Part shown: positions 26,836-36,328 of the stretch, one piece after another
Layout of the letters: every line of letters starts with the position of its first letter
Numbering within the stretch: position 1 is the stretch's first letter
NCBI GenBank assembly: GCA_913060875.1
Contig: CAJXSL010000006.1
Coordinates: 1 to 64,000, forward strand
Length of the DNA stretch: 64,000 nucleotides
Direction: 5' to 3'
DNA from: an uncultured Desulfobacteraceae bacterium
GTDB lineage: Bacteria; Desulfobacterota; Desulfobacteria; Desulfobacterales; UBA5852
The notes under the pieces: generated by a model
Databases searched by the model: none
Seen by the model: the letters and a program-made list of their open reading frames with translations, nothing else
Told to the model about the DNA's origin: nothing
Translations under genes and position numbers: made by a program

Positions 26836-28443
26836 ATGTCATCCATCCCGTCGTCGACCAATTCTCCTGCCCCGCCGCCACGCCTGTGGCGCAAGATTGG
26901 CATTGCTTCCGCCATTATGATGGCCTCCATTTTTTTAAGCCGCGTCATGGGACTGGTGCGCGAAATGGTCATTGCCGGTGTGGCGGGCGCGGACGCGGCC
27001 GTGGACGCCTATCGCGTCGCCTTTGTGGTGCCCGAAATTCTCAATCACATCCTGGCCAGCGGATTCCTGTCCGTCACCTTTATTCCCATTTTTGCCCGCT
27101 ATCTGGCAGACAATCGCCACGCTGAGGGCTGGCGGGTTTTTTCCCTGATCATGACGGTTTTCGGCGCTTTTCTCCTCGTGCTGATCCTCGTGGCCGAGAT
27201 TTATGCACCGGCCCTGGTGGCCTTGCTGGCTCCGGGGCGCAGTGATCCGGTCTTCCTGGCAATGGCCGTGCGCATGACCCGCATCATTCTGCCGGCCCAG
27301 TTCTTCTTTTTTGCCGGCGGCCTTCTTATGGCCGTGCAATTTGCCCGGGAACAGTTTTTCATTCCGGCCCTGGCGCCCTTGATCTACAACCTGGGCATCA
27401 TACTGGGGGGTGTCTTGCTGGCGTCCCGGCTGGGCATGGAAGGGTTTGCCTGGGGCGTACTGGGAGGCGCCCTGGTGGGCAATTTTACGCTTCAGATCCT
27501 GGGGGCCCGGCGGGCCGGCATGGCCTTTGCGCCGGTTTGGGATCTGACGCATGCTGATCTCTGGCGGTATATTCGACTGACCCTGCCCCTGATGTTCGGC
27601 CTGACCATGATGTTTTCCACCGAGGTTTTTACCAAATTTTTCGGCAGCTATCTGCCCGCCGGCAGCATCGCCTGGATCGAGTATGCCATGCGCATCATGA
27701 TGCTGCTGGTGGCGTTTTTCGGTCAGGCGGTCGGGGTGGCCTCCTATCCCTTCATGGCCCGTATGGCGGCCGAGGGCCGGTTGACGGATTTGAACGGGCT
27801 GTTGAACGATACCCTCCGCTATTTATGCATCGTCGTGCCTTTTGCCGTCCTGATGATCGTGCTGCGCGAGGAAATCGTGACCCTGCTCTACATGCGGGGC
27901 AAATTCACACGGCACGATGTGCTGATGACCGCCCCGGTCCTGGGCGTCCTTCTGCTGGGCTCGGTGGCCTTCGTTACCCAGACGGTGGTCAATCGTGGAT
28001 TCTACGCCATGCAGAACACCCTGCTGCCGGCGGCTTTCGGGACCCTTACGGTGATCGTCAGCATCCCCCTTTACTACGCGGGGATGACGTGGTGGGGGCT
28101 GAAAGGGGTCGGGCTTGCGGTTTCGCTGTCCGCCATGGCCCAGGTGGTGGTCCTCTATGCCATCTGGAACCATCGCAGCCAGAATGCCGGCAGTCGCGCT
28201 GTTTATCGGTTTTTCTTCAAAATGCTGCTGTTGTCCATTCCCCTTGGAGCGATTCTCGCGGTGCTTCGCAGGGGGCTTGTGAACCTTTTGGATCCCGGTA
28301 GTGTCTACGGGTGTCTGTTTGCCGTGGCGATCGTGGGCGGTGTGTTTTTCCTGCTCCTTTTGGCACTGGCCTATGGTTTCAAAATTCAGGAACTCACGAT
28401 ACTCTTGCAACGGGTGCGCACGCGGTTTCAGCGTCAAGCTTGA
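26836..28443 (+). CDS. murJ: Lipid II flippase MurJ
   Basis: MurJ flips lipid II across the inner membrane for peptidoglycan synthesis. The 535-residue protein has a polar Ser/Pro-rich start, then about 14 membrane helices. Typical MurJ features are SRVMGLVREMVIAG in helix 1, the NHILASGFLSVTFIPIF segment, and PLMFGLTMMFSTEVFTKFF. The ATG at 26836 follows AGGAGAC; an upstream in-frame ATG at 26770 is less likely. It is transcribed away from gph and converges with the NapH-NapG fusion gene. Confidence 0.94.
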   Translation: MSSIPSSTNSPAPPPRLWRKIGIASAIMMASIFLSRVMGLVREMVIAGVAGADAAVDAYRVAFVVPEILNHILASGFLSVTFIPIFARYLADNRHAEGWRVFSLIMTVFGAFLLVLILVAEIYAPALVALLAPGRSDPVFLAMAVRMTRIILPAQFFFFAGGLLMAVQFAREQFFIPALAPLIYNLGIILGGVLLASRLGMEGFAWGVLGGALVGNFTLQILGARRAGMAFAPVWDLTHADLWRYIRLTLPLMFGLTMMFSTEVFTKFFGSYLPAGSIAWIEYAMRIMMLLVAFFGQAVGVASYPFMARMAAEGRLTDLNGLLNDTLRYLCIVVPFAVLMIVLREEIVTLLYMRGKFTRHDVLMTAPVLGVLLLGSVAFVTQTVVNRGFYAMQNTLLPAAFGTLTVIVSIPLYYAGMTWWGLKGVGLAVSLSAMAQVVVLYAIWNHRSQNAGSRAVYRFFFKMLLLSIPLGAILAVLRRGLVNLLDPGSVYGCLFAVAIVGGVFFLLLLALAYGFKIQELTILLQRVRTRFQRQA

Positions 28444-28456
28444 ATTTCCCATCCCA

Positions 28457-30097
28457 TTATTCGGAAAAACCAGGTGGCAGACCGGATCCGGCATTGTCTT
28501 CAGTCGAGGGAAACGGTGTCGGCTGGGCCTCAGAGCGCCTTATTGGGGGACGCGGTTCCAGGGTCAAACCGAGGGAACGACCTTTTTCCTGATAAGACCC
28601 GGTTGTCAGCCGCAACGCCTCCATGGGTTCCACCACTATCGCGGGCTGCGCTTCGACCGGGCAATGATGCTCGCAGAAGCCGCAGCCGCTGCAGCGGTTT
28701 TCGATAACGAAGGGCACCGGCGCTTTGATCTCCGGCAGTTTTTTCAGGACAATGGCGTCATAGGGGCAGACCTCGTCACAGACCAGGCACTTGCGGTCGA
28801 GTTCCCAGGCCAGACATTTGTTCCGCAGGATAATGGCGGTGCCGACTTTGGCCCAGATGCGCTCGCGCTGGGGGAGGGGGCGGATGGCTTCGGTGGGGCA
28901 GATTTGACCGCAGGCATTGCACTGGGGATCGCATGGGCCCATCTGGGGGGCGATGACAGGCGTCAGTAATCCCGTCAGTCCGGTTTCCATGCCCAGAGGT
29001 TGAAGGGTGTTGGTGGGGCAGGCGGCCAGGCAGGCGCCGCAGCGATAACAGCGCCGCAGGAAGTCGTCCTCCGGCAGCGCCCCCGGCGGCCGGATGAGAT
29101 TGGGGGGAATGATGCGACGGGTGCCGGTATCCCCGAGAAGATGGCGGGCACCGGAAAGGGTCAGCGCGGCGGTTCCCACCCCGCAGACACCGGCTGTCAG
29201 AAGACCGCGTCGATATTGGGAAAACGCCGGCAACCGCGGCGCCTTGTCCATGCGCCGGGTGGAGAAGGCAACCGCCTGGGTCGGGCAAATGCGTCGGCAG
29301 GTTTGGCAGACAATGCACTCGTGGTGCAAGGTGAATCGGGGATCGTCGCCAATGGCCCGGGCGGGGCAGGCGCGGGCACAGAGGCCGCAGTCGACGCAGT
29401 CTTCCGTCACCTGGCGGCGGAGGAACGGACGCCGGGCAAACAGTGCCATCATGGCGCCAGCCGGGCAAAGATAGCGGCACCAGAAGCGTGGTTGCCACAA
29501 ACTACCGGCCAGGATGAGCAGCATCAGAAACAAGGTCAGCCCCTGCCACTCGAATCGCGGCAGGGGCAGTTGCAGGTAAAATAGCCCGGTGAGGTCGAAC
29601 CGGTTGGCCAGGGGTGCGGCGGCCTGGAGCAGCAGATCGGCGATCTGCTGGAAAAGAGGCAAAACGATTATGGCAAAAAAACGCGAAACCAGAGGGATCG
29701 GTGCCACCAGGAAGGCCAGTGAGAGGCCAAGAAGTGCGGCAGTCAGACTGAAGACCAGCAGCCCGTACTTGAAGCGCCGCCAAAGGGGAGGGCATTTTTC
29801 AGGAATGTCGGCCGATCGGTGGAGACAGGCATCGATGCCGTCGATGGTGGTGCCCAGGGGGCAGAGGTAGCCGCAGAAAAAGCGTCCCAGTACAACGGTC
29901 GCCATCAGGACGGCCAGGGCGGCGAAGAAACCGCCTATCCAAATGCGGGCGCTCAGTCCGGTGAGAAGGGCGGCGGCGGGGTCGAGTCGCAGGAAAAGGT
30001 CTTGGGGCAGCCATCCGGCGAAGCGGAAAGCGGCGCCGGCCAGCAGCAGCAAGAAAAGGGCCAGGCCGCCAACCTGAACTGTGCGCTGCAGGGTCAT
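28457..30097 (-). CDS. NapH-NapG-like fused membrane polyferredoxin
   Basis: A 546-residue membrane Fe-S protein that fuses two proteins usually separate. Residues 1-280 are NapH-like: about five membrane helices, CGYLCPLG at 75-82 and CRYLCPAG at 207-214, then two ferredoxin clusters (C234/237/240/244 and C261/264/267/271). Residues 295-320 hold RRGLLTAGVCGVGTAALTLS, a Tat-like or membrane crossing segment. Residues 335-500 are NapG-like with IRPPGALPEDDFLRRCYRCGAC and about four 4Fe-4S sites ending at CSGCGFCEHHCP. NapH/NapG pass electrons from quinol to periplasmic oxidoreductases. The start overlaps the DUF362 stop (TGATG). No catalytic subunit is adjacent, so acceptor and direction are unknown. 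Confidence 0.82.
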   Translation of the reverse strand: MTLQRTVQVGGLALFLLLLAGAAFRFAGWLPQDLFLRLDPAAALLTGLSARIWIGGFFAALAVLMATVVLGRFFCGYLCPLGTTIDGIDACLHRSADIPEKCPPLWRRFKYGLLVFSLTAALLGLSLAFLVAPIPLVSRFFAIIVLPLFQQIADLLLQAAAPLANRFDLTGLFYLQLPLPRFEWQGLTLFLMLLILAGSLWQPRFWCRYLCPAGAMMALFARRPFLRRQVTEDCVDCGLCARACPARAIGDDPRFTLHHECIVCQTCRRICPTQAVAFSTRRMDKAPRLPAFSQYRRGLLTAGVCGVGTAALTLSGARHLLGDTGTRRIIPPNLIRPPGALPEDDFLRRCYRCGACLAACPTNTLQPLGMETGLTGLLTPVIAPQMGPCDPQCNACGQICPTEAIRPLPQRERIWAKVGTAIILRNKCLAWELDRKCLVCDEVCPYDAIVLKKLPEIKAPVPFVIENRCSGCGFCEHHCPVEAQPAIVVEPMEALRLTTGSYQEKGRSLGLTLEPRPPIRRSEAQPTPFPSTEDNAGSGLPPGFSE

Positions 30098-31011
30098 CAG
30101 ACCTGGATTTGCTGCCGGCGGAGGTTTTCCACATCCATGCGGCCCAGACCACGTTCGTGCGCGATACGGATATGCTTGACGTTGCGGGGTTTCAGCTTCC
30201 GGCCGTACCATTCGAACATGGCCACGGCCTGGGCGTCGGCGGCCACCATGTCCCGGGAGGCGATAATCGTGTCGCGTTTGAGCACATGGCCCGGACCGCC
30301 GGGGCCGTTCGTGCTCAGCACGCGCGAACCATCCACAACGATCAAATCCGGCTTGAGCAGCGAGGCCAGATCGACGATGGACTCGTGGAGGTCGAAACGG
30401 CTGTGCATGATGCCGCGATTCCAGATGAGCCCCATCATGCCCTTCATGGACAGGCTGACACCGGCGCTCGAATGGGATTTGGCCACCGGGGCGGCAATCA
30501 GCACGTCCGCCTCCAGGACTTCCCCCATCACTTCGGTTTCCCGCATTTGACGGCCGTCCGGAATGCCCGTGGATTCGAAGAAGCGGCTGCGGGAAACGGC
30601 CTGGACAATGTCGTCGCCATGGACTTCACAGGCTTTTTGAACCCCCTCGATACAGCGCTCCTCGCGGCGCAGGGTGTGGTCCAGAACCCGAATGCGTTGG
30701 GCCCCGGCTTCCTTGCACAGGCCCACGAGTTCGCGCACCACATCGGGATGAGTGTCGGTGGCATCTTCCGGGCCGCCGGCAAAGCTCATATTGGGTTTGA
30801 TGATCACCTTTTGACCGGGTTTGACAAACCGTCCCATGCCTCCCAGGAGATCCACGGCCGCACGGGTGGCGGCGGTGCGATCCCCTGTGGCCAGAGCAAT
30901 ATCCGGCGTCTGGCTGGCGCCGGCCAGCCGGGGCAGCCGGATGCCGAAGCCTATGGCACTCGCCCAGAGGATAATGCGGGCATTGTGTTTGATAAAGCTG
31001 CGACGGTTCAT
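30097..31011 (-). CDS. Tat-exported DUF362 protein
   Basis: A 304-residue DUF362 protein. Residues 2-8 are the twin-arginine motif NRRSFIK followed by a hydrophobic stretch, so it should be exported folded by Tat. The domain carries KPNMSF, DTHPDVVRELV and the late KDLIVVDGSRV-type stretch (LLKPDLIVVDG). DUF362 proteins often occur with 4Fe-4S ferredoxins but have no proven activity. There is no CxxC cluster motif here, unlike some members. It overlaps the NapH-NapG gene by one base, so the two are translationally linked. The start is set by the Tat signal. Confidence 0.83.
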   Translation of the reverse strand: MNRRSFIKHNARIILWASAIGFGIRLPRLAGASQTPDIALATGDRTAATRAAVDLLGGMGRFVKPGQKVIIKPNMSFAGGPEDATDTHPDVVRELVGLCKEAGAQRIRVLDHTLRREERCIEGVQKACEVHGDDIVQAVSRSRFFESTGIPDGRQMRETEVMGEVLEADVLIAAPVAKSHSSAGVSLSMKGMMGLIWNRGIMHSRFDLHESIVDLASLLKPDLIVVDGSRVLSTNGPGGPGHVLKRDTIIASRDMVAADAQAVAMFEWYGRKLKPRNVKHIRIAHERGLGRMDVENLRRQQIQV

Positions 31012-31391
31012 GGGCGTGCCTGGCCATGACGTCGGGTTCAATGCAAAGGGGCGGCCGGGGGAAGATGGCATGGGTCACCTCTCTTTAAGGGGGGGACGTT
31101 CAGGGCACCGTCGTGGGAGGGTGCGAACGTCTAAACTTATTGATAGGAATGATTATCAAAAATGGGAAATCCCTGCAACCGGTAATCCCAAAAGCAGGAA
31201 ATGCCTATTTGTTACCTAATGTCCGTCCATAAATCGTAGATTTTGGTTCTGGCAAGGCCCGAGCGACTTTTAAACCGGAGGAATAGCGCGCTATTGCGAA
31301 AATTGAAAACGAGCGAGAACGCCGCCAGGGGCCGAAAGATGCCATTTAGGGATGGGCACTACCTGATAATCGTCCCCGGACGGCACGCATC
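31012..31391. other. Control region upstream of the DUF362 gene
   Basis: This 380-bp stretch holds no supported gene. It contains the Fur-like palindrome at 31140-31159 and a perfect 14-bp palindrome (AATAGCGCGCTATT) at 31282-31295. Downstream of the minus-strand lipoprotein gene no terminator is evident. Confidence 0.5.
31140..31159. promoter_or_regulatory. Fur-box-like palindrome
   Basis: TTGATA (31140-31145) and TATCAA (31154-31159) form an inverted repeat around GGAATGAT. The right half, ATGATTATC, closely fits the Fur consensus, with about 12 of 19 positions matching overall. Read on the minus strand it includes GATAAT, a good -10, so a bound repressor would block the DUF362 promoter. 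Iron control is inferred. Confidence 0.4.
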
Positions 31392-31778
31392 TCAAAGATT
31401 CTTGGCGCGAATGGCGACCGCGGTGACCGAGCGCACATCGTTCTGCTGATTGACCCCGACACTGTATTGGGGGGTATCCAACTGGGTCGTAAATTTTTCT
31501 TCCAGCACGATGGCGTTGGCCCCATGGGAGGCCGCCTCTTTCTGCATAAGACCCAGCAGTTCCGACCAGGGGGTATTGAAGTCGCCGTCAGCCGAGACCC
31601 AACCGATTTCGGTGTAATCACCTTCGCTGGGATAGGCTTTCAATATTTTGACCGAACCCGCGTGGGGGGGGTATGAATCCCCGGTGGGCGTGAAGCGTAC
31701 CGTGGCGCAACCGGCGATCATCAGGATGGCAATCACCAGCACAATAACGATGCTAAAGCGGCTATGGGGCATGCTCAT
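31392..31778 (-). CDS. Small lipoprotein
   Basis: A 128-residue lipoprotein. The signal MSMPHSRFSIVIVLVIAILM ends in the lipobox IAGC with the lipidated Cys at residue 24. The mature part (residues 24-128) is compact and repeats the phrase of small RcsF/YbjQ-like folds (GANAIVLEEKF; VTAVAIRAK), so an alpha/beta sandwich is plausible. GAAGGAGATCTCC precedes the ATG. No specific family can be named. It is monocistronic between two divergent regions. Confidence 0.68.
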   Translation of the reverse strand: MSMPHSRFSIVIVLVIAILMIAGCATVRFTPTGDSYPPHAGSVKILKAYPSEGDYTEIGWVSADGDFNTPWSELLGLMQKEAASHGANAIVLEEKFTTQLDTPQYSVGVNQQNDVRSVTAVAIRAKNL

Positions 31779-32134
31779 GGAGATCTCCTTCCTCTGGTGA
31801 AAATACGAAAGATGGTTGGGGTGTTCTAAAGACGGTTGTCGTCAACTTGGGTTCAAAAAGGGCCGGCATGTTCTTGTTCAAGGCGGGGGAGCGGCCGGCG
31901 TTCATGATCGGTAAATGCCTTCGGCGTGACCACGGAAAGCACAAGGTGTTGCCGGTGGTTTCACCGGTTGGTTAATCTATATATATTGGCATTCGGAATG
32001 GGTTCGTCAAGTTTGGCACCATGCTGGCGGCGCTTTCTTTTTGACTTCACCATCCAATCATGGCACCGTCGGATCACGCCTAAGTGAACCAGCCGAATAA
32101 CTCCCGTCCACCAATCGAACCGCAGGATGACGCC
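31779..32134. other. Intergenic region before the MFS gene
   Basis: This 356-bp stretch separates the lipoprotein and MFS genes. An AT-rich patch lies at 31974-31988 (ATCTATATATATTGG), a possible -10 zone. Short open frames show no domains or ribosome sites. Confidence 0.4.
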
Positions 32135-33451
32135 ATGGGTGAGGACGTGCATTCAGGAAAAGAAGATGATGCGAAGACATCGCCGCCGTTTTCGCTTCTT
32201 ATGCGCATATTTCTGCCGTTTGCCGGCGGCTATTTTCTTTCCTATCTCTACCGCACGGTCAATGCGGTGCTGGCACCCAACCTGGCGGCTGATCTTGGTC
32301 TTGATCCCTCGGCTCTGGGTCTGCTCACCGCCGCTTATTTTATAGCGTTCGCCTCGGCCCAGTTGCCCTTGGGTGTTTTGCTCGATCGTTTCGGCCCACG
32401 GCGCATCGAGTCTGCTTTACTGGTTTTTGCCGCCACGGGTGCTTTTTTGTTTGCGCGCGGTACGTCGCTGGCCGAACTCGTTGTTGGCCGCGCCCTGATC
32501 GGGTTCGGCGTTTCGGCCTGCCTGATGGCGGCCTTCAAAGCATTTGTGGAGTGGTTTCCCCGCCGTCAACTGCCCATGATAAACGGCATCCAGATGGCCT
32601 CAGGCGGACTTGGCGCCCTATCCGCAACGGCACCCGTGGAATTTTTTCTATCATTGACCGACTGGCGCGGTGTCTTCACAGGATTGGCCCTGGTGACGGT
32701 TATTGTGGCGGTCGCGGTATGGTGGGCTGTGCCGGATAAACCCCCTGCGGGGCGGCCAACGCCTTTGAAAGATCAGGGGCGAGGTGTTTGGCAGGTCTTT
32801 TCAAGCGCTGTATTTTGGCGGGCGGCCCCCTGGGCGATGCTTTCGCAGGCAAGTTTCATGGCACTTCAGAGTTTATGGGCCGGTCCCTGGCTCCGGGATG
32901 TCGGCGGGCTTGACCGCTCTTCCATCGCCACCATTTTATTTTGGACGGCAACGGCGATGGTCGTCGGCTATATCGTTATGGGCATCATTGCCGAAAGGTT
33001 GGGGCGGACCGGTATTCGGCCCATGGCCGTTGCGATCATCGGCATGACGTTGTTCATGTGTTGCCAGGCGGTCATGGTTTTGGAATGGCGCCTGCCACCG
33101 ATGCTTATCTGGGTGGTTTTCGGGTTTGCGGGAACCAGCGGAATTCTAGTTTATGCTGATTTGTCCCAGCGTTTCCCGGCCCCCTTGGCTGGCCGGGTCA
33201 ATACCGGTTTGAACCTGCTGGTGTTCTTGGCCGCCTTCAGTGCCCAGTGGGGTGTAGGTGCGGTCATTGATTGCTGGCCCAATACGCTCAGCGGTTATGC
33301 CCCTGACGGCTACCGGGCCGGTTTCGGTCTCCTCTTGATGCTTCAGTTGCTATCGGTGGTGTGGTATGCCGGCATGTCCTGGAAATTGAAAACTGCAAAG
33401 CGATCCGTACGGGTTGCGTCCAGCGGGCATGCGGTCTCGGATAATGATTGA
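32135..33451 (+). CDS. MFS transporter
   Basis: A 438-residue major facilitator with 12 predicted helices. The loop 2-3 signature appears as GVLLDRFGPRR and the family motif GRALIGFGVSACLMAAFKAFV follows. The closest general group is the anion:cation symporter or nitrate/oxalate-type MFS proteins, but the substrate cannot be told. The ATG at 32135 has AGGATG upstream; a GTG 17 codons earlier is in frame but has no ribosome site. Confidence 0.85.
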   Translation: MGEDVHSGKEDDAKTSPPFSLLMRIFLPFAGGYFLSYLYRTVNAVLAPNLAADLGLDPSALGLLTAAYFIAFASAQLPLGVLLDRFGPRRIESALLVFAATGAFLFARGTSLAELVVGRALIGFGVSACLMAAFKAFVEWFPRRQLPMINGIQMASGGLGALSATAPVEFFLSLTDWRGVFTGLALVTVIVAVAVWWAVPDKPPAGRPTPLKDQGRGVWQVFSSAVFWRAAPWAMLSQASFMALQSLWAGPWLRDVGGLDRSSIATILFWTATAMVVGYIVMGIIAERLGRTGIRPMAVAIIGMTLFMCCQAVMVLEWRLPPMLIWVVFGFAGTSGILVYADLSQRFPAPLAGRVNTGLNLLVFLAAFSAQWGVGAVIDCWPNTLSGYAPDGYRAGFGLLLMLQLLSVVWYAGMSWKLKTAKRSVRVASSGHAVSDND

Positions 33452-33565
33452 AATCATCGTTGCAGTGCCCTGACCAAAAATGTAATAGAATTGAAACCAA
33501 TAGTTTAGGCAGACGCGACTGCGGCCTGCAGCAGGCCGTGCAACGGAGTCATACGAAAGGATGCC

Positions 33566-33796
33566 ATGGTTATTATCAAAAAAGCCGAGGTAAGCGCACT
33601 TGGAGAACGTTACAGTGGTGTCGTCACATTGACGTTGACGGAGGAGCCGGACGGTTGGACTTACAGTGTGGACGGTATGCGGGAGGAGGGCTTTACCCTG
33701 GTCTGGCGCGCTCGTTCACCGGAAGGCGCCTCGCGGAAACTGGAGGATGTCTACGCCCCCCAAGACTGGCAATTGACCATCAAAGAAACCCTATAG
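33566..33796 (+). CDS. Conserved-looking small protein, function unknown
   Basis: A 76-residue acidic protein after AAAGGATGCC. Alternating hydrophobic and polar residues (SGVVTLTLTEEPDGWTYSV) suggest a small beta-rich fold with a final helix. No family is recognised and there is no signal peptide. It lies between the MFS gene and the LonB-like protease gene on the same strand, 117 bases before the latter. Confidence 0.55.
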   Translation: MVIIKKAEVSALGERYSGVVTLTLTEEPDGWTYSVDGMREEGFTLVWRARSPEGASRKLEDVYAPQDWQLTIKETL

Positions 33797-33913
33797 GGCC
33801 AATAACCGATCGGGCAAGCCTTTCGGCCGGACGGAAGGGCGGCCGTGGCACCGCATTCGCTACAGGGCCGTCGGGACTTGGCCGAAAACGGTAAAGTGAG
33901 AGAGGATGGGCAC

Positions 33914-36328
33914 ATGCTGAAACAGTTTGCTGTTGGCACCGAGAATCTCCGTCAGGTCTGCGATCCGGAGCAATTCGATTTTCAAGATACATCCGAACTG
34001 GAGCCGCTGGCATCCGTCATCGGACAGGAGCGTGCCGTTCAGGCCATTGACTTCGGACTCAATATGAAAAGCGCCGGCTACAATATTTTCGTCACCGGAC
34101 CGGTGGGTACCGGAAAATCGACCATCGTGGGCGATATTGTCGGTCGTCATGCGTTGCAGCAATCCCGGCCTGACGATTGGTGTCTGGTGAATAATTTCCA
34201 GGACGAGTATCGTCCGGTGGCCATTGCCGTTCCGGCCGGTCGGGCGTTCGAATTTTCCAAACGCATGAGCAAGCTGGTGTCCGATCTGCGCACTTCGTTG
34301 CCGAAAATTTTTGCCGACAAAGAATTTCTGAATCGGCAATCGAAACTGCAGGAGAAGTATGCGCGGGCTCAGGAAACGCTTTTCGAGGAATTGGAAACCA
34401 AGGCCGCGGAAAATAATCTGCGCATCAACCGAACGAAAATGGGCTACCAGACCCTGGCCCTGAAAAACAATCAGCCCATCACCAAAGAGGATTTTGAAGC
34501 GCTTCCTGCAGAGGAACAGACGAAGATCAAGGAGACCATCCGATCCTTCCAGGCGATCATCGAGGACACGGAGCTGCGTACGAGCGAGGTCGTCCAGCAA
34601 CACCAGTCGGACATGGAGCAGTTGATGCAGGAGGCCGCTCTTTTCGTCATTCGCAGCCGCCTGAATGTCCTCCGCAATGGCTTTGACGGAAGCCAAGCCG
34701 TGCTGGATTACCTAGATCAGGTTCAGGAAGATATGCTTGAAAACATCCATTTCTTCCTGCCCAGCAAAGAGGAGGCGCCTGTCGGGAGTGACAACGGTAA
34801 TCAGATTGGGGGCTCCCCCCTCAAACGTTACGTTGTCAATGTACTGGCGGACCGTAAAACACTGCGGGGGGCACCGGTTGTCCTGGAACCCAATCCGACC
34901 TACCATAATGTTTTCGGCCACATTGAAAAGCGGGCCTACCTTGGCGGCGTCAAAACGGATTTTACCATGGTCCAGGGGGGCGCTTTGCTGCGCGCCAACG
35001 GCGGTTATCTTATCATGGAAGTCGAATCCCTGCTGATGAATCCGTTGGTATGGGAGGCCCTCAAACGCGCTCTGCAGACTAAATTACTCTGTATTGAGGA
35101 TATAGCCTCCGAGATGGGGTACGGGGTCACGTCCCTGCGGCCGGAACCCATTCCCCTGGACGTGAAGGTAATATTACTGGGCAGCTATGCCATTTTTGAA
35201 ACGCTCCAGAACCACGACTCCAAATTCGACAAAATTTTCAAAGTTCGGGGTGATTTCGACTTTGAAACCGATTTAACCCCTGAAACAACGCAGCTCTACG
35301 CCCGTTTTATTTCCCGGGCCTGCCAGGAGGAAAATCTTCTGCCTTTCACGGCCAAGGGCGTGGCTGCCATGGTGGAATATGGCGAACGGTTTGCCGGCGA
35401 CCAGAAAAAATTGTCCCTGCGCTTCGGTCCCATTGTCGGAATCCTCAAGGAGGCGGACTATTGGGCGCGCAACCTGGAGAGCCCTGCGGTTAATGGCGAT
35501 CACGTTCAGCAGGCCATCCAAAAGCGGCGGTTTCGGTACAACCTTTATGAGGAGAAAATGCGGGAGTCCTTCGAGAACGACAATGTCCTTCTTGACGTGA
35601 CAGGCGAGATGATCGGCCAGGTCAATGCCCTGGCGGTTTATCAAATGGGAGATATCGCCTTCGGGAGACCGAGCCGGATCACCGCCGAAACATATATGGG
35701 CAAGCCCGGCATTGTGAATATCGAACGGGAGGCGGACTTAAGCGGCCGCACCCATGACAAGGGCGTCATGATCTTGAGTGGTTATCTGGGGCGAATCTTC
35801 GCCCAACATGCACCACTCGGTATTTCCATCAGTTTGACCTTTGAACAAAGTTATGGACCCATCGACGGCGACAGTGCCTCGTCCACGGAATTGTATGTTA
35901 TCCTTTCGAGCTTGGCCAATTTGCCGATTCAACAGGGGATTGCCGTAACCGGGTCTGTCAACCAGAAGGGGGAGGTCCAGGCCATCGGCGGCGTGAACCA
36001 GAAAATCGAGGGCTATTTTGATGTCTGCCGCCAGAAAGGACTGACCGGCAATCAAGGGGTGATCATTCCTAAAGCCAATATTGCCAACCTCATGCTGAAA
36101 AAAGAAGTCGTGGAAGCGGTTCAGGACGGAAAATTCACGATTTACCAGGTTGGCAGTGTCTCGGAAGGCATTCACATTTTAACCGGCATGCCGGCGGGTG
36201 AGGCCAACGAAGAAGGCCTTTATCCGGCTGATACGGTTTACGGACGCATCCAGAATCAATTGAACGCCTATCGCGAACGGGAGCAGGCGTTAAAAAGGGC
36301 CGGGCGTAAAGAAGCCCTTGATGATTAG
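33914..36328 (+). CDS. LonB-like ATP-dependent protease
   Basis: An 804-residue Lon-family protease of the LonB/AAA_32 type, distinct from the classical Lon at 49197. The P-loop GPVGTGKS is at residues 62-69 and the catalytic dyad is S654 (in DGDSAS) and K697 (in GGVNQKIEG), the 43-residue spacing expected for Lon. There is a long helical insert between the Walker motifs and no Lon N-terminal domain. It has no membrane segment, unlike archaeal LonB. AGAGGATGGGCAC lies before the ATG. A palindromic element begins at its stop codon. Confidence 0.87.
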   Translation: MLKQFAVGTENLRQVCDPEQFDFQDTSELEPLASVIGQERAVQAIDFGLNMKSAGYNIFVTGPVGTGKSTIVGDIVGRHALQQSRPDDWCLVNNFQDEYRPVAIAVPAGRAFEFSKRMSKLVSDLRTSLPKIFADKEFLNRQSKLQEKYARAQETLFEELETKAAENNLRINRTKMGYQTLALKNNQPITKEDFEALPAEEQTKIKETIRSFQAIIEDTELRTSEVVQQHQSDMEQLMQEAALFVIRSRLNVLRNGFDGSQAVLDYLDQVQEDMLENIHFFLPSKEEAPVGSDNGNQIGGSPLKRYVVNVLADRKTLRGAPVVLEPNPTYHNVFGHIEKRAYLGGVKTDFTMVQGGALLRANGGYLIMEVESLLMNPLVWEALKRALQTKLLCIEDIASEMGYGVTSLRPEPIPLDVKVILLGSYAIFETLQNHDSKFDKIFKVRGDFDFETDLTPETTQLYARFISRACQEENLLPFTAKGVAAMVEYGERFAGDQKKLSLRFGPIVGILKEADYWARNLESPAVNGDHVQQAIQKRRFRYNLYEEKMRESFENDNVLLDVTGEMIGQVNALAVYQMGDIAFGRPSRITAETYMGKPGIVNIEREADLSGRTHDKGVMILSGYLGRIFAQHAPLGISISLTFEQSYGPIDGDSASSTELYVILSSLANLPIQQGIAVTGSVNQKGEVQAIGGVNQKIEGYFDVCRQKGLTGNQGVIIPKANIANLMLKKEVVEAVQDGKFTIYQVGSVSEGIHILTGMPAGEANEEGLYPADTVYGRIQNQLNAYREREQALKRAGRKEALDD

